A stretch of 41,032 bases of DNA from Bacillota bacterium (GTDB lineage Bacteria > Bacillota > Clostridia > Peptostreptococcales > Anaerovoracaceae): the NCBI GenBank assembly GCA_022790955.1, contig JAAVYD010000100.1, forward strand, positions 1-41,032. Reading direction: 5' to 3'. The notes beneath the pieces were generated by a model, which worked only from the letters and a program-made list of their open reading frames with translations, ran no database searches and was not told the DNA's origin. A program made the translations under genes and the position numbers. Of the stretch, positions 17,457-26,156 are shown piece by piece. The stretch's first letter is position 1. The number at the start of each line of letters is the position of its first letter.

Positions 17457-18545
17457 TTATGCTATACCGGCAGATAAAGGATGAAACTGCTTTCCAAAAA
17501 TATGCTCCTGAGTTGTTGCAAGTACGGATTTTGTAGAGGAGCCGGCGATCGTGTCGCCAAGGGCATTTATAAAGTCCGGGTTTTTCATAAGTTCGGCGAG
17601 GTCTGATCTTGCGGAAAGAAGCGCGTTATTATTAATACCGTTAATACCGCCTGCAGCTTCGGTCATAGGCGGAAGCGCGCCCATTCCGGGTATAGTGCCG
17701 GGAATTGAAACGCCGTAGCCGAGCTGTTCTTCTATAAACATAGCCATAAAATACGCGTGACGCGCCATGCGTATATCCCACCAGTCTATAGTTTCGGAAT
17801 CGTCGTCGCCCGAATGAGTGATCTGTCCTGCGCTGTGGGACTGGGCGTTGACTATATTGCCATCTTCACCGATAGCGATGCACCGCGATGATCTCGCGGT
17901 TATTCCGGGCATCATGGCTTCGTTGCGCAGCATATCAAATGTGAACCAGGCGTCTATACGATTCATTATTTCCTGTGCATATTCCGGCTCGCGATCCATA
18001 CGTTCCTGAACTTTCGGATGGATAACGACCGCAGTAGTACCGACAGGTACTGAAGACAGAGCCTTGATCTCTTTTGGCGCTATAAACTGACCATCCACAG
18101 AACCATAAAAGGGATTAGGGCCTTCGGGCGTCCAGTTTTCTATGGCTTTTGTGTCTATATCCTGCTGATAAAGCAGATAATGGGGATAGTCGTTGCGGGT
18201 GCGCCAGTAGTGACTGCTGGCATCAAATACGTGATATACGAGCTGCGGATATTTTGCACGCAGCATGTCTTCGAGAGAAGCCGGCTTAGTTTCGGATGTT
18301 TCGTTTACATTAATATTAGACTGAATATTATATAAAGAACTGATAGCGCTTCCCATGAGCGCTGCGGGATTTAAGACGGCGGAACGGCTGTACGTATCCG
18401 ATACGGAGGATGTTTTTTGTTTATGGGTTTCGGATATCATATCCGAAAAAGCGCCGGAATTTGAAGTTTTTTTATTTGCTGCATGAGATGCGGCAGAGTT
18501 GGTCGATACTGAATTTCCATAATTTGTATTAATAGTTGTATTCAT
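17457..18545 (-). CDS. Protein of unknown function with Ser/Asn-rich N-terminus
   Basis: This 362-residue protein is not one I recognise. The first 75 residues are rich in Ser, Asn, Thr and Ala (starting MNTTINTNYGNSVSTNSAAS), with no signal peptide or membrane helix. That is reminiscent of, but not proof of, proteins exported by flagellar-type systems. The central part is a folded domain with aromatic-rich blocks (HVFDASSHYWRTRNDYPHYL at about 107-126, and IDWWDIRMARHAYFMAMFIE near 257-276). The C-terminus is glycine/proline rich, then helical. The ATG at 18545 has AAAGGGA 7 bases upstream; a GTG five codons earlier overlaps that site. It lies upstream of the HD-GYP gene. Confidence 0.6.
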   Translation of the reverse strand: MNTTINTNYGNSVSTNSAASHAANKKTSNSGAFSDMISETHKQKTSSVSDTYSRSAVLNPAALMGSAISSLYNIQSNINVNETSETKPASLEDMLRAKYPQLVYHVFDASSHYWRTRNDYPHYLLYQQDIDTKAIENWTPEGPNPFYGSVDGQFIAPKEIKALSSVPVGTTAVVIHPKVQERMDREPEYAQEIMNRIDAWFTFDMLRNEAMMPGITARSSRCIAIGEDGNIVNAQSHSAGQITHSGDDDSETIDWWDIRMARHAYFMAMFIEEQLGYGVSIPGTIPGMGALPPMTEAAGGINGINNNALLSARSDLAELMKNPDFINALGDTIAGSSTKSVLATTQEHIFGKQFHPLSAGIA

Positions 18546-18761
18546 AATATTCCCTTTCACTATAATTCAAATAAATATTTTTATTAGCGGAGATATAAAA
18601 TTTTAAGCGCTGAAATTAAGAGCGGGCTCAGGGTTTTACAGGAAAATCTGAAACATGATTTTATATATTGGTTATAATTTTTATATCGGCAGTAAAAGTG
18701 TGATAGAAAGGTTTGATTGCGTAACCGGCAGGTTTTTAGGCGTAAGTGGCAGAGAATAATA

Positions 18762-18842
18762 AAAAGCTGCATTGTTAAATGAGATACGTTTCAGTAATTA
18801 TTTTTCTGAAAAACATAGCGGTCATTTAATTTAACAGCTTTT
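18762..18842 (-). terminator. Long stem terminator after cysK
   Basis: AAAAGCTG (18762-18769) pairs with CAGCTTTT (18835-18842), TTAAATGA with TCATTTAA lies inside, and TTTCAG with CTGAAA forms the core. On the minus strand the structure ends in a T run, placing it just after the cysK stop. The rest of the gap 18561-18860 shows no gene. Confidence 0.65.
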
Positions 18843-18860
18843 GAAAAAATGGTGTAAATT

Positions 18861-19787
18861 TTATTTGAACATGTCGGTTGACATATAGCGTTCCCCTGTA
18901 TCCGGAAGAAAGGCTACTATTAATTTATCTTTGTTTTCCGAGCGGTATGCAAGTTTAGCTGCCGCTGCCACCGCAGCTCCTGAAGTAATTCCAGCGAGGA
19001 TACCTTCGCGCTTTGCAAGTTCGTTTCCTGTGCGGTAGGCTTCTTCAGTGGTAATAGTAATGATTTCGTCATAAATATCCGTATCGAGGATCTCAGGTAC
19101 GAATCCTGCGCCTATGCCCTGGAGTCCGTGAGAGCCTGGTTTTCCGCCTGAAAGCACAGGCGAGTCTGCAGGTTCAACCGCAATTATTTTAATGTTCGGA
19201 TTTTTGGATTTAAGGTATCTTCCGATTCCTGTAATAGTGCCGCCGGTGCCTACTCCGGCAACGAAAATATCGATTTTGCCGTCTGTATCGTTCCAGATCT
19301 CTACGCCGGTGGTTTCCCTGTGGGTTTCTGCGTTTATAGGATTTACGAATTGTCCTGGAATGTAACTTCCAGTGTATTCTTCTGCAAGTTCATTTGCTTT
19401 ATCGATAGCGCCTTCCATACCGAGATTGCCTGGAGTCAGTACGATTTCGGCGCCGTAAGCCTTCAGGAGTTTTATGCGTTCTACGCTCATGGTGTCGGGC
19501 ATTGTAAGGATTACTTTGTATCCGCGGGAAGCTGCAGCGGCGGCAAGACCTATGCCGGTATTTCCGCTGGTAGGTTCGATGATGATACCGCCGGGCATAA
19601 GAAGTCCGCGTTTTTCTGCATCGTTTATCATAGCTTTTGCAACGCGATCTTTGGCGCTTCCGGCAGGATTGAAATATTCGAGTTTTGCAGCGATAACGGA
19701 TTTAAGATCGTTATCGTTCATAAAATTATTAAGACGAACCAGAGGGGTGCGCCCCACCAGATCTGTTATCGAATCGAAAATTCTCAT
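18861..19787 (-). CDS. cysK: Cysteine synthase A (O-acetylserine sulfhydrylase)
   Basis: This 308-residue PLP enzyme makes cysteine from O-acetylserine and sulfide. The PLP lysine is K46 in FNPAGSAKDR (residues 39-48), the substrate loop is EPTSGNTG (71-78), and the phosphate loop GVGTGGTITGIGRYL (about 176-190) is present, with GITSGAAVAAA near the end. Length is standard and no CBS domain is attached. NPAGSAKDR for NPGGSVKDR is a common variant. I saw no T-box or SAM-type leader in the short gap upstream (19788-19945). Confidence 0.95.
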   Translation of the reverse strand: MRIFDSITDLVGRTPLVRLNNFMNDNDLKSVIAAKLEYFNPAGSAKDRVAKAMINDAEKRGLLMPGGIIIEPTSGNTGIGLAAAAASRGYKVILTMPDTMSVERIKLLKAYGAEIVLTPGNLGMEGAIDKANELAEEYTGSYIPGQFVNPINAETHRETTGVEIWNDTDGKIDIFVAGVGTGGTITGIGRYLKSKNPNIKIIAVEPADSPVLSGGKPGSHGLQGIGAGFVPEILDTDIYDEIITITTEEAYRTGNELAKREGILAGITSGAAVAAAAKLAYRSENKDKLIVAFLPDTGERYMSTDMFK

Positions 19788-19945
19788 ATTAAAATTCTCC
19801 TGTTATATTATATAAATTAAATTTTGTTAAATCTTTGCCGTATTTTTTATATCTAAGTAAATTTTATACGGACTTATGCAGGAATTGCGATATTAAGAAG
19901 CTGATTGTGAAAATGTATAAATCAGGCTTAAATTAGGAGTCCGTT

Positions 19946-20788
19946 TTATAGTTGAAATTCAAGAGTATGTTTACTGAAGTGATTTTCTTTAAATTCCAGC
20001 AGATAAGCCATACAGCTTCCTTTTATTTCGCTTGCCATTTCAAGATAATCGTTTATGCGTTCTTCTTTTATAATGCCGAGTTCGCCTGCTGATGTGAGTC
20101 TTGCAACCTGGTCTTCTTGAATCAGCTTGGGAATAGACATTCTTATTGCGTTTTCGTATACTTTTTTCATATAATCTGAAAGCTGTTCAGGGTTAAACAG
20201 TCTGTATTCAGCTATGTTGAACAGATCTTCAAATTCCTGGATTACAGAGTAGCCTTCATCGTATTTTCTCATGCTGTATGTATCGAAATAAATAAGGCAG
20301 GCGCTCATAAATCCGAATCGTCTGTGCTCGTTTTGGCAGGCTACTACAAACCGTTTTTCGGAGCCGTCGTTTTTATTCATATCTACAACTGTAAAATCTG
20401 TTAGTTTATAACACTTTTGAAAGGCTTTATCTGTAAGAGATCTTACCCGGCTGGGAAGCCTGACTTTTTTAAGATTTTTACAGTTTTCAAAAGCGTAAGC
20501 GGCTATGGTTTCAGCATTATTTGAAATGATTGCTTCGGTGAGATTAGGGCAGCTTCGGAAAGCCGAATTTTCTATGGTTTTTACCGTATCTGGAATAACG
20601 ACTTTCTGTATATTTTCACAGCCTTTAAAAGCTCCAAAGCCGATTTTTCGAAGAGGAACGCCGTTTATATATTCAGGTAAAAATATATCAGTAGATCTTC
20701 TGTCCGAAAAGGTAACAAGGGTGGCCTGTTTGTCGTCCGAAGCAATACCGTATCCGCTCAGGTCATCTGATTTTTTTATTATGGACAA
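19946..20788 (-). CDS. BspA-type leucine-rich repeat protein
   Basis: This 280-residue protein carries about three and a half LRR_5 (BspA-like) repeats at residues 35-135, with the pattern IxxxAFxxCxxLxxVxIPxxVxxI: GFGAFKGCENIQKVVIPDTV, SAFRSCPNLTEAIISNN and YAFENCKNLKKVRLPSRV. The C-terminal 140 residues are helical (around SDYMKKVYENAIRMS and KGSCMAYLLEFKENH), without cell-wall anchor or signal peptide, so it is probably cytoplasmic. Similar proteins in Clostridia have a LRR head and helical tail of unknown function. It starts after an AAAGGAG site. Confidence 0.85.
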   Translation of the reverse strand: MSIIKKSDDLSGYGIASDDKQATLVTFSDRRSTDIFLPEYINGVPLRKIGFGAFKGCENIQKVVIPDTVKTIENSAFRSCPNLTEAIISNNAETIAAYAFENCKNLKKVRLPSRVRSLTDKAFQKCYKLTDFTVVDMNKNDGSEKRFVVACQNEHRRFGFMSACLIYFDTYSMRKYDEGYSVIQEFEDLFNIAEYRLFNPEQLSDYMKKVYENAIRMSIPKLIQEDQVARLTSAGELGIIKEERINDYLEMASEIKGSCMAYLLEFKENHFSKHTLEFQL

Positions 20789-20843
20789 TTTTAATCAACT
20801 CCTTTTATAGCATTTTACTGTAAGTTTATGTTATATTATAATC

Positions 20844-22145
20844 TTATTTTGCTGATTTTTCAAAGGTAATAGGCATCAGTTTTGAGTTCATGAACTTCTG
20901 TCCGCTGTACAGGCTGTAATATCCGCTGAGCATATAAGTAACCGCCGCGGTTACGCCGAATAATATAAAATTGCCGCTGCCGAACAGTTCGACGCTTAAC
21001 AGTATGCTGCTCAGAGGACAGTTTACTACGCCGCAAAAAAGTCCTATAAGCCCGATTTCTGCAGACAGCAGCGGATCGAGTCCGAGAAAAGCTCCTATAG
21101 TGCAGCCGAATGTGGATCCTATAAACATGGTAGGAATAATCTCGCCGCCTTTAAATCCGGCGCCAAGAGTGACTGCCGTCAGCAGCAGTTTTAAAATAAA
21201 GGCTTCAGGAACTGCGCTTCCGGAAAGGGCTTCTGAAATTTTGTCCATACCTGCCGAGTTGTAATCTCTGTTTCCTATGATCAAAGTGGCAGATATCACT
21301 ATTAAAGCTCCCACGATTATACGTATATACGGATTTTTTATATATTTTTTATAAAGACGCGTGCTGTTGTGCATGGCTGAGCAGTAGATAATGCTGAGAA
21401 GTGCCGTCATCATCGCAAGAAATATTACTTTTATAAATATTTCTATGTCAACAGGCTGAGCTGACGCTATGTCGAAGCTCATGGCTGAAACTCCGAGAAA
21501 CCGGGATATAAGCATCGCTATGAACGAAGCTGTGACAGAGGGAACAAGACCTGCGTAAAATACCGTGCCTACTCCGGCGACCTCTATGGAAAAAAAAGCT
21601 GCTGTGAGGGGCGCTGCAAACAGCGCGCAAAAGGTAGCGCTCATACCGCACATTACCATTAATTGTTGTTCGTATTTGCTGAGTTTTAATTTTCTGCTTA
21701 TGAATGAACCCAGGCTTCCTCCGATCTGAAGCGCTGCGCCTTCCCGTCCGGCGGAGCCGCCGCACAGGTGGGTGAGAAACGTAGCTCCGAAAATAAGAGG
21801 CGTTATTCTTAAAGCCGTCGTATCTTCTGCGCGGGCTGCTCTTAGTATCGAATTAGTACCGCCGTCGTTCAAGATATTCAGTTTTCGGTAGCAGAATACT
21901 ATTATAAGTCCCGATACAGGCAGAAAATATAATAAATGTGGATATTGTGATGCAGAGCTGTCTGCAAAGTCTACTGCATAGTGGAAAGCCGATCCGATTA
22001 TGCCGCATACGGTACCAATCACAACTGAAAGGATCATCCATTTTACGAAAAATTTAAAATGGCGCAGAGCGTGTCTCAGACGGATATCTATACGGAATAT
22101 CATTTTAAAGAATATGTTGCGGTCGTGTCTGTGAAATTTTTTCAT
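20844..22145 (-). CDS. ClC family anion transporter, CLC-F-like selectivity motifs
   Basis: This 433-residue membrane protein is a ClC transporter. GSAGREGAALQIGGSLG (about residues 130-146) contains the gating glutamate E135, and GAGFKGGEIIPTMFIGSTFG lies in the second half. The usual chloride-selectivity sequence GSGIP is replaced by GGTNSI (residues 95-100), similar to the GNNLI-type change of CLC-F fluoride/proton antiporters. I therefore favour fluoride export, but this is inference. No fluoride riboswitch sequence is visible upstream, and no strong ribosome site precedes the ATG. A structured repeat lies just upstream in the divergent region. Confidence 0.85.
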   Translation of the reverse strand: MKKFHRHDRNIFFKMIFRIDIRLRHALRHFKFFVKWMILSVVIGTVCGIIGSAFHYAVDFADSSASQYPHLLYFLPVSGLIIVFCYRKLNILNDGGTNSILRAARAEDTTALRITPLIFGATFLTHLCGGSAGREGAALQIGGSLGSFISRKLKLSKYEQQLMVMCGMSATFCALFAAPLTAAFFSIEVAGVGTVFYAGLVPSVTASFIAMLISRFLGVSAMSFDIASAQPVDIEIFIKVIFLAMMTALLSIIYCSAMHNSTRLYKKYIKNPYIRIIVGALIVISATLIIGNRDYNSAGMDKISEALSGSAVPEAFILKLLLTAVTLGAGFKGGEIIPTMFIGSTFGCTIGAFLGLDPLLSAEIGLIGLFCGVVNCPLSSILLSVELFGSGNFILFGVTAAVTYMLSGYYSLYSGQKFMNSKLMPITFEKSAK

Positions 22146-22182
22146 AGTTAATCAAAATATTATATTTATTGTAGGGTAGCGT

Positions 22183-22347
22183 ATTTAAATCGGAGCAAAG
22201 CATGGTAAGCTCGCTTAATCATGCTGCGACGATTGCAACCGTCGCAGTGATTTGCTCCTTCGTGTTTCAGTGTGAGATTATAAGCTCCCGCTGAAAGTCG
22301 AATATGAAACCCGCCTAAAAAAGGGGACATCTGCGATAAGGTTACAT
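22183..22347 (+). repeat. Structured repeat element, copy A (direct repeat of 30186-30357)
   Basis: This 165-base element aligns over its length with copy B at 30186-30357. Predicted stems are an outer one GGAGCAAA/TTTGCTCC (22192-22199 with 22251-22258), hairpin 1 GCATG/CATGC (22200-22204 with 22220-22224), hairpin 2 CTGCGACG/CGTCGCAG (22224-22231 with 22240-22247), and hairpin 3 TTTCAGTG/CGCTGAAA (22265-22272 with 22289-22296). A conserved GAAACCCGCC and GGGGACATCTGC follow. Base changes between copies keep the pairs, so it acts as structured RNA or DNA. The right-hand CCC/GGGGA block recalls IS200/IS605 right-end or omega-RNA hairpins, but no transposase is present. Strand is by convention only. 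Confidence 0.75.
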
Positions 22348-22636
22348 CCATTTTATATTATATGGACACATATATCTATATGAAAAAACGCTAAACTTAT
22401 TTTGATACTTTTAGAAAGCAAAACGGCATTTGAGTAAAAAAAGGAATTTTTATATGAGAATTTGAATATTTAGTATAAATTTAAAAAATAGACGTTTTTA
22501 TTAATGTTCTTATCAGAAATATAAAAACTAATATGCAGTTAAGAATAATTATGTCAGTCATTAACTATAAAAAATATGTTTAAACAGTAAAAATAAAAAC
22601 TAAACAAACAAAACCAAACTAAAATAAAATAAAAAC

Positions 22637-22665
22637 TTGCGAATATCGTTTTTATTTGCTATACT
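22637..22665 (+). promoter_or_regulatory. Sigma-A-type promoter for modBCA
   Basis: TTGCGA at 22637-22642 and TATACT at 22660-22665 are separated by 17 bases, upstream of modB by about 105 bases. The -10 is the left arm of an inverted repeat (22660-22714), so the site may be regulated. Confidence 0.6.
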
Positions 22666-22714
22666 AATCAGTGAACAAGTTATTAGGATTAAAACAATTA
22701 ATTTAATTAGTATA
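22660..22714. promoter_or_regulatory. 9-bp inverted repeat overlapping the mod promoter
   Basis: TATACTAAT (22660-22668) and ATTAGTATA (22706-22714) are exact reverse complements 37 bases apart. The left arm is the -10 region of the mod promoter. The spacing suits an operator bound by a looping repressor or an RNA stem in the leader. Confidence 0.35.
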
Positions 22715-22770
22715 ATGAATTTTATTAATATCGTAAAATAAATTATTAATATATAAAGAGGTGCTTTGTT

Positions 22771-23466
22771 ATGGATCTTTTTCCTTTATGGAATTCACTG
22801 AGAATCGCGCTGATCTCAGCGGTAATAGTATTTTTTTCAGGAATTTTCTGCGCGTATTACGTGGCAAAGCTGCCCAGACTCGTAAAAGGCATATTCGATG
22901 TGGTGCTGACTCTTCCTCTGGTGCTGCCGCCTACAGTAGTAGGATATTTTATATTAATGGTTCTTGCGCCTAACACGAGTTTTGGAGGCTGGCTCATGGA
23001 GCATTTTGAATTAAAAATAGTGATGACATGGTATTCCGCCGTGATTGCATCGTCTGTGGTAGCTTTTCCGCTTATGTACAGAACCGCACGAGGAGCTTTT
23101 GAGAGTTTCGACGTTACGTTGAAATATTCGGCGCAGACCCTTGGTCTGTCTAATATGTATATTTTCTGGCGCATAATCATGCCGTACTGCAAGCAGGGCA
23201 TAATAGCAGGTACGGTGCTCGCTTTTGCAAGAGCTCTCGGCGAGTACGGAGCTACGAGCATGGTAGCGGGATACACGCCGGGCAGAACGGCGACTATCTC
23301 CACTACGGTTTATCAGCTCTGGCGTACAGACGACGAAGTAAACGCTTTTAAGTGGGTAATGATAAATCTTGCCATATCTGCGGTAGTGCTTTTGGCTGTA
23401 AATTTCCTGGAAAAGAAGGACAGGCTTACAGGTTCAAAAGCTGCGTCTGTTGAGATAAGGGGGTAG
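22771..23466 (+). CDS. modB: Molybdate ABC transporter permease
   Basis: This 231-residue membrane protein is a binding-protein-dependent permease with five or six helices. It opens with LFPLWNSLRIALISAVIVFF, and the ATPase-contact loop contains ARALGEYGATSMVAGYTPGR (about residues 154-173), matching the EYGAT form typical of ModB and CysT. VVLPPTVVGYFIL-like LPLVLPPTVVGYFILM and the segment AQTLGLSNMYIFWRIIMP are family hallmarks. The start follows GAGGTG. It is the first gene of modBCA, and modC begins 5 bases after its stop. With modA downstream, molybdate or tungstate is the expected substrate. Confidence 0.93.
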   Translation: MDLFPLWNSLRIALISAVIVFFSGIFCAYYVAKLPRLVKGIFDVVLTLPLVLPPTVVGYFILMVLAPNTSFGGWLMEHFELKIVMTWYSAVIASSVVAFPLMYRTARGAFESFDVTLKYSAQTLGLSNMYIFWRIIMPYCKQGIIAGTVLAFARALGEYGATSMVAGYTPGRTATISTTVYQLWRTDDEVNAFKWVMINLAISAVVLLAVNFLEKKDRLTGSKAASVEIRG

Positions 23467-23471
23467 GGATC

Positions 23472-24527
23472 GTGTCTTTGGATTTGAGTATCAAGAAGGA
23501 TTTCGGAGGATTCGTACTCGATGTATCTTTACAGGCAGAAAATGAAGTGCTCGCCCTGCTTGGAGCTTCCGGCTGCGGAAAGAGTATGACGCTTAAATGT
23601 ATAGCGGGCATCGTTAAACCCGATGAAGGTCATATTATCGTAAACGGGAAAACTTTGTTTGACAGTGATAAAGGCATTAATATAAGTCCCCAGGAAAGAG
23701 GGGCGGGGCTTCTTTTTCAGAATTACGCGTTGTTTCCCAATATGAATGTGGAGCAGAATATTATGTCGGGAATGAAGCGGTTTTCTGTAAGTAAGGCGGA
23801 AAAAAAAGCGATATGTCGGGAAACCATGAAAAAATTTTATCTTGACGGGCTTGAGAAGCACAGGCCTTCTCAGCTTTCGGGAGGACAGCAGCAGAGGGCG
23901 GCTCTTGCGAGGATCATGGTATCCAAACCAGATATATTAATGCTTGACGAACCGTTTTCTGCGCTGGACAGTTTTCTGCGCTGGGAACTTGAGCAGGAAC
24001 TTATGCGCGTTCTTGAGGACTTTGAGGGTACGTCTATTATAGTTTCCCATAATCGGGACGAGGTGTACAGGATCAGCAATCACATTGCTGTAATAGCGGA
24101 CGGGAAAGTGGATTGCTATGATGAAAAAACAAGCCTGTTTGCAGAACCGAAAACGTATCAGAGCGCGCTTCTCACAGGCTGTCATAATTTTTCCCGCGCG
24201 GAATATCTCGGAGAAAATCGTGTAAGGCTTATAGACTGGAATACAGAAATCGTATGCGAAGACTGCGAGGAGGCAAAATATATTGCTGTCAAACCTGGAC
24301 TGGTGAAATTGGAAAGGAATTCCGGCGGCGTTTCGGCAGGTTTCAGGGTGGATAAGATTATAGATAATTTTAATGAGATTATTCTGCTGCTTTCCGCAGA
24401 TTCGGTGGTTTCGGAGTATTCGAGTCTGAATGTAAGAGTAGCAAAGGAGGAATGGCAGTCATTTGCAGGCAGCCGGAATATAAATCTGAGTCTTGCCAGG
24501 GAGAATATATTAATTCTCAACAGATAG
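23472..24527 (+). CDS. modC: Molybdate ABC transporter ATP-binding protein
   Basis: This 351-residue ATPase has Walker A GASGCGKS (residues 31-38), the Q-loop QNYALFPN, the ABC signature LSGGQQQR (135-142) and Walker B LMLDEP (157-162). It powers ModB. The start is GTG at 23472 after a GGGGG site, 5 bases after modB. Residues about 205-351 form a degenerate TOBE/MOP-like domain (ending SLARENILILNR) with low similarity to the usual molybdate-binding regulatory domain, so regulation by bound oxyanion is uncertain. Confidence 0.93.
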   Translation: MSLDLSIKKDFGGFVLDVSLQAENEVLALLGASGCGKSMTLKCIAGIVKPDEGHIIVNGKTLFDSDKGINISPQERGAGLLFQNYALFPNMNVEQNIMSGMKRFSVSKAEKKAICRETMKKFYLDGLEKHRPSQLSGGQQQRAALARIMVSKPDILMLDEPFSALDSFLRWELEQELMRVLEDFEGTSIIVSHNRDEVYRISNHIAVIADGKVDCYDEKTSLFAEPKTYQSALLTGCHNFSRAEYLGENRVRLIDWNTEIVCEDCEEAKYIAVKPGLVKLERNSGGVSAGFRVDKIIDNFNEIILLLSADSVVSEYSSLNVRVAKEEWQSFAGSRNINLSLARENILILNR

Positions 24528-24757
24528 AATATTTATTATTAAAATTTATAAGATAAAATTATTATAAATTTAAAAACAGACAGAAAAAGATTTGCGAAAT
24601 ATTAAAGATCAACGAGATTGGAGCGTGAAGTGAAATTTTTGAATCTGGATCAGTCAGGGAGGCTTTGATTTTAAACAGGAAATAAGGTATATATCATACA
24701 ATGCCTTTTTCATATAAAATTAATAAATAATTTTAAATTTTACAAAGGAGAAGAAAG

Positions 24758-25615
24758 ATGAAAAAAAAGATATTTTCTTTGGTTGTTGCGATTACTCTTT
24801 TAGTATCTATGTGCGCCTGCGGTGATAAGCAGAGTAACGCAGGATCTGCGGGCGGCGGTAATGACGGAGGAGATGTTACTCTGTACGTTTCCGCAGCGGC
24901 TTCTATGACGGATTCTTTAAATAATATTATAGATAAATATACAAAGGAACATTCTGATGTGAAAATAGAAACTACATATGATTCCTCCGGTACGCTGAAA
25001 ACTCAGATACAGTCGGGCGCAAACTGCGACGTATTTATTTCAGCGGCTCAGAAGCAGATGGATCAGCTTGACGGAGCGAGCAGCAAGTGCGAAGGGGAGA
25101 ATTTTGTTTTAGAAGGAACCCGCATGGATCTGCTTGAAAATAAATGCGTGTTAGTAGTTACGCCAGGAAGCGATAAGAATATAAAATCCTGGGAGGATTT
25201 TGAAAAGGCTATAAAGGCTGCCGCAGGCAGTTCAGATTTGATCTTTTGTATGGGAAATTCCGATGTTCCTGTGGGTCAGTACACTTCTGCGATTCTTACC
25301 AATCTCGGTCTTAATGAAGCTGATCTCGTGAGCAAGGGAATTGTAACTTACGGTTCAAACGTAAAAGAAGTAACCACTCAGGTGAAATCCGGCGCGGCGG
25401 ACTGCGGTATAATTTACGCAACAGATGCGTATTCTGCAGAGATGGAGGTAACGGCGACTGCGGATTCTGAGCTTACGGGAGGAAAGGTTATATATCCGGC
25501 AGCAGTTATGTCAAATTCCAAGAACCAGGAAGCGGCTAAGGAATTTTTAGATTATCTCAAGACTGCAGACGCTATGGACGAGTTTAAAGCGGTAGGATTC
25601 TCCGCAGCAGAATAG
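24758..25615 (+). CDS. modA: Molybdate ABC transporter substrate-binding lipoprotein
   Basis: This 285-residue protein has a lipoprotein signal peptide with the lipobox VSMC at about residues 16-19. A Gly/Asp-rich linker follows, then the ModA fold starting TLYVSAAASMTDSLNNI (about residues 40-56), with TTYDSSGTLKTQIQSGANCD as the oxyanion-binding block. It captures molybdate or tungstate outside the membrane. It follows modC by 230 bases with an AAAGGAG site. This order, with the binding protein last, is less common than modABC. A terminator follows at 25664-25711. Confidence 0.93.
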   Translation: MKKKIFSLVVAITLLVSMCACGDKQSNAGSAGGGNDGGDVTLYVSAAASMTDSLNNIIDKYTKEHSDVKIETTYDSSGTLKTQIQSGANCDVFISAAQKQMDQLDGASSKCEGENFVLEGTRMDLLENKCVLVVTPGSDKNIKSWEDFEKAIKAAAGSSDLIFCMGNSDVPVGQYTSAILTNLGLNEADLVSKGIVTYGSNVKEVTTQVKSGAADCGIIYATDAYSAEMEVTATADSELTGGKVIYPAAVMSNSKNQEAAKEFLDYLKTADAMDEFKAVGFSAAE

Positions 25616-25663
25616 TTGTTTTACAGTTTGAAATACAGATTTGTCTTTATGGATTTCGGATAA

Positions 25664-25711
25664 AAATAAAGCATCACGAGAGCCGGAAACGGTTTTTGGG
25701 ATGCTTTATTT
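25664..25711 (+). terminator. Terminator of modBCA
   Basis: AAATAAAGCATC (25664-25675) pairs perfectly with GATGCTTTATTT (25700-25711), and CCG/CGG is inside. The arm ends in a T-rich run, about 50 bases after modA. Confidence 0.85.
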
Positions 25712-26156
25712 TGTCTGTACCATTGAGAATAAACTTTATTGTAAAAGTTTAAAGAAATTGATATCATTCGTCTTTTAATATCATACTCTCAGTTTCTCTG
25801 AATCTCATGCGATACATCCTTATTTGTTCATGGCATTTCTCCTTTATGTTTGCTTGGGTATTTTTAATACACATTATTAATAATTTATTATGCGAAAAGC
25901 GCTATAAAAAGGACATTCACCTGATAAAATAGGTAATGTCCTTTGGAATATACGCTATTCAATTTTATATACAAAGCAGTCTGCTGATATTAAGCTGTTT
26001 TCTTACGGTATTTCTGTGTTACACTTTTTCCTGCAAAACAGTAATGCGCCTGATCTGTTTACAGATCCTGGTTATCAGATACGTCAATTTATCTGTCGCG
26101 TGAAACGGCGATTGGTTCATTTGTCAGAACTTACTTTATATAATAAAAGCGCATGA
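25712..26156. other. Intergenic gap modA/hydF with hairpin and possible relic
   Basis: A near-perfect hairpin at 25908-25944 (AAAGGACATT with AATGTCCTTT, plus ACCT/AGGT) probably ends hydF-side and mod-side transcripts. On the minus strand at 25764-25808 a 14-codon frame (MRFRETESMILKDE) resembles the first residues of AlbA_2/Schlafen-type regulators, ending at a stop. It may be a relic but is too short to prove. Nothing else is evident. Confidence 0.4.

Noticed and set aside
22146..22360. Fluoride riboswitch in front of the ClC gene
   Set aside because: The conserved fluoride-riboswitch sequence is not seen; the region holds the structured repeat instead, which also occurs away from any ClC gene.
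25764..25808. MRFRETESMILKDE micro-ORF resembling an AlbA_2 N-terminus
   Set aside because: Only 14 residues match and nothing follows in any frame, so a relic cannot be separated from chance; noted only within the gap entry.
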